From positions 1 through 6,144 of the forward strand of contig CAJOQW010000157.1 in the NCBI GenBank assembly GCA_905236955.1: a stretch of DNA of 6,144 bases, written 5' to 3'. The stretch comes from an uncultured Bacteroidales bacterium (GTDB taxonomy: Bacteria > Bacteroidota > Bacteroidia > Bacteroidales > UBA932). Positions 4,879 to 6,144 of the stretch are shown piece after piece. Made by a program: the position numbers and the translations under genes. Under the pieces are notes generated by a model. The model ran no database searches and was not told the origin of the DNA. It worked only from the letters and a program-made list of their open reading frames with translations. The stretch's first letter is position 1; each line of letters opens with the position of its first letter.

Positions 4879-6144
4879 ATGGAAAAAGAAGAAAAAATCA
4901 CCTTGATCGACGCCTTCAAGGATTTCAAGGAAGAGAAGAACATCGACCGCCCCGTGATGATGGGCGTGCTCAAGGATGTGTTCCTGACACAGCTGGCCAA
5001 GACTTACGGTTCGTCCGACAATTTCGACGTGAATGTCAACGTGGACCGCGGTACCTGCGAGATCTACCAGAACTTCGAGATAGTGGACGAGGTGGAAGAC
5101 CCTAACTCCCAGATGACCCTCGAGGACGTCAAGCGCGACAGCGGCGAGGACGACTACGAGGTGGGAGACACCTACACCAAGCCCGTCCCCCTTTCCAGCT
5201 TCGGCCGCCGCGGAATCCTCAACATCCGCCAGAATCTCCAGGGACGCATCCTCGACATCGAGAAGGCCAACGTTTATAAGAAATACTCCGACAAGGTGGG
5301 CGAGATATTCACCGGAGAGATCTACCAGACCTGGAGCCGCGAGGTGCTCATCCTCGACGAGGACGGCAACGAACTCCACATCCCCCGCGAGGAGCAGATT
5401 CCCGGAGAGCGTTTCAAGAAGAACGACACCGTCCGCGCCATCATCAAGAGCGTGGAACTCCGCAACAACACCACTCCCTACATCACGCTCAGCCGCACTT
5501 CTCCGGAATTCCTGGAGAGGCTGTTCGAGATGGAGGTCCCCGAGATCGCGGACGGACTCATCACCGTCAAGAAGGTGGTGCGCGTCCCCGGCGAGCGTGC
5601 CAAGGTGGCGGTCGAATCCTATGACGACCGCATCGATCCCATCGGCGCCTGCATAGGCGTCAAGGGCGGCCGCATCATCGGCATCGTGCGCGAGCTCCGC
5701 AACGAGAACATAGATGTCCTCCAGTGGACTTCCAACCAGAAGCTCCTCATCCAGAGGGCCCTCAATCCCGCTCATGTATCCCATATCGACATGGGCGAGA
5801 GTCCGGAAGACAAGGTGAAGGTATATATGCAGCCCGACGAGGTGCAGAAGGGTATCGGCCGCGGCGGCGTGAACGTACAGCTGGCCGGCATGCTGGTTGA
5901 CCGTGAGATCGAAGTCTGGCGCGAGGCTCCCAAGGGCGAAGTCATGGACGACGAGGAAGATGTCGCCCTCGAGGATTTCACCAATCCCGAATATGGCGCC
6001 ACCATCGACGAGTGGGTCATCGAAAGGCTCAAGAGCATCGGTTGCGACACTGCCAAGAGCGTGCTCGCAATCGATCCGGAAGAACTCGCGAAACGCGCCG
6101 ACCTCGAAGACGAGACCGTCGCCGAGGTGCGCAGGATACTCGCG
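4879..6144 (+). CDS. nusA: Transcription termination/antitermination factor NusA, 3' end beyond the window
   Basis: NusA binds RNA polymerase and modulates pausing, intrinsic termination and antitermination. 422 residues are visible with no stop before the edge. ATG 4879 directly follows the rimP stop (TAAATG) and gives the usual start MEKEEKITLIDAFKDFKEEKNI. The domains in order are: an RNAP-binding N-terminal domain (about 1-130) with an acidic insertion near 72-100; an S1 domain (about 140-205, GEIFTGEIYQ to VRAIIKSVE); KH1 with its loop GVKG at 260-263 in GACIGVKGGRI; KH2 with GRGG at 327-330 in GIGRGGVNVQLA; an acidic linker (about 352-368); and a helix-hairpin-helix-like acidic-repeat segment from about 375 (IDEWVIERLKSIGCDTAKSVL). 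E. coli NusA (495) has two such repeats; Bacteroidota proteins are shorter, so the gene is probably nearly complete. infB is the commonly expected next gene, but it is outside the window. Confidence 0.96.
   Translation, partial: MEKEEKITLIDAFKDFKEEKNIDRPVMMGVLKDVFLTQLAKTYGSSDNFDVNVNVDRGTCEIYQNFEIVDEVEDPNSQMTLEDVKRDSGEDDYEVGDTYTKPVPLSSFGRRGILNIRQNLQGRILDIEKANVYKKYSDKVGEIFTGEIYQTWSREVLILDEDGNELHIPREEQIPGERFKKNDTVRAIIKSVELRNNTTPYITLSRTSPEFLERLFEMEVPEIADGLITVKKVVRVPGERAKVAVESYDDRIDPIGACIGVKGGRIIGIVRELRNENIDVLQWTSNQKLLIQRALNPAHVSHIDMGESPEDKVKVYMQPDEVQKGIGRGGVNVQLAGMLVDREIEVWREAPKGEVMDDEEDVALEDFTNPEYGATIDEWVIERLKSIGCDTAKSVLAIDPEELAKRADLEDETVAEVRRILA

Noticed and set aside
4597..5784. Long open frame on the minus strand (395 codons) opposite rimP and nusA
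   Set aside because: The plus strand here encodes clear RimP and NusA domains; the minus product is a low-complexity string rich in Asp, Val, Leu, Ala and His, as expected from the complement of GC-biased Lys/Glu/Asp codons. No family is recognisable.

Overview
The window looks like a chromosomal housekeeping segment of a GC-rich member of the Bacteroidota, probably a Bacteroidales-type gut bacterium. Three observations support this. The two clear promoter-like sequences carry the Bacteroidota -7 element TAnnTTTG, and start codons are preceded by A/T-rich rather than strong Shine-Dalgarno sequence. LpxA has phylum-typical features, and a WbqC-family protein of the kind common in Bacteroidota is present. 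The genus cannot be fixed from the sequence. All genes lie on the + strand and are tightly packed.

Region 1 (1-2112): the 3' part of a FadL/OmpP1-like outer-membrane beta-barrel gene, open at the left edge, is followed after 3 bases by lpxD. Region 2 (2113-4501): a short intergenic promoter leads into lpxC, lpxA (1-base stop/start overlap) and a WbqC-family gene (2-base gap, GTG start). LpxA, LpxC and LpxD catalyse the first three dedicated steps of lipid A synthesis. Region 3 (4502-4605): the only sizeable gap, 104 bases, holds a well-formed promoter and then a hairpin with a T-rich tail inside the predicted leader. Region 4 (4606-6144): an unusually short rimP abuts nusA with no spacer. nusA runs off the right edge; it is nearly complete by domain content.

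No wholly new system, mobile element, CRISPR array, tRNA or rRNA is visible. Four departures from the expected arrangement merit attention: RimP has lost its C-terminal domain; LpxC lacks the FabZ fusion usual in this phylum; an attenuator-like structure sits in the rimP-nusA leader; and a WbqC gene with a strong early hairpin is built into the lipid A operon.
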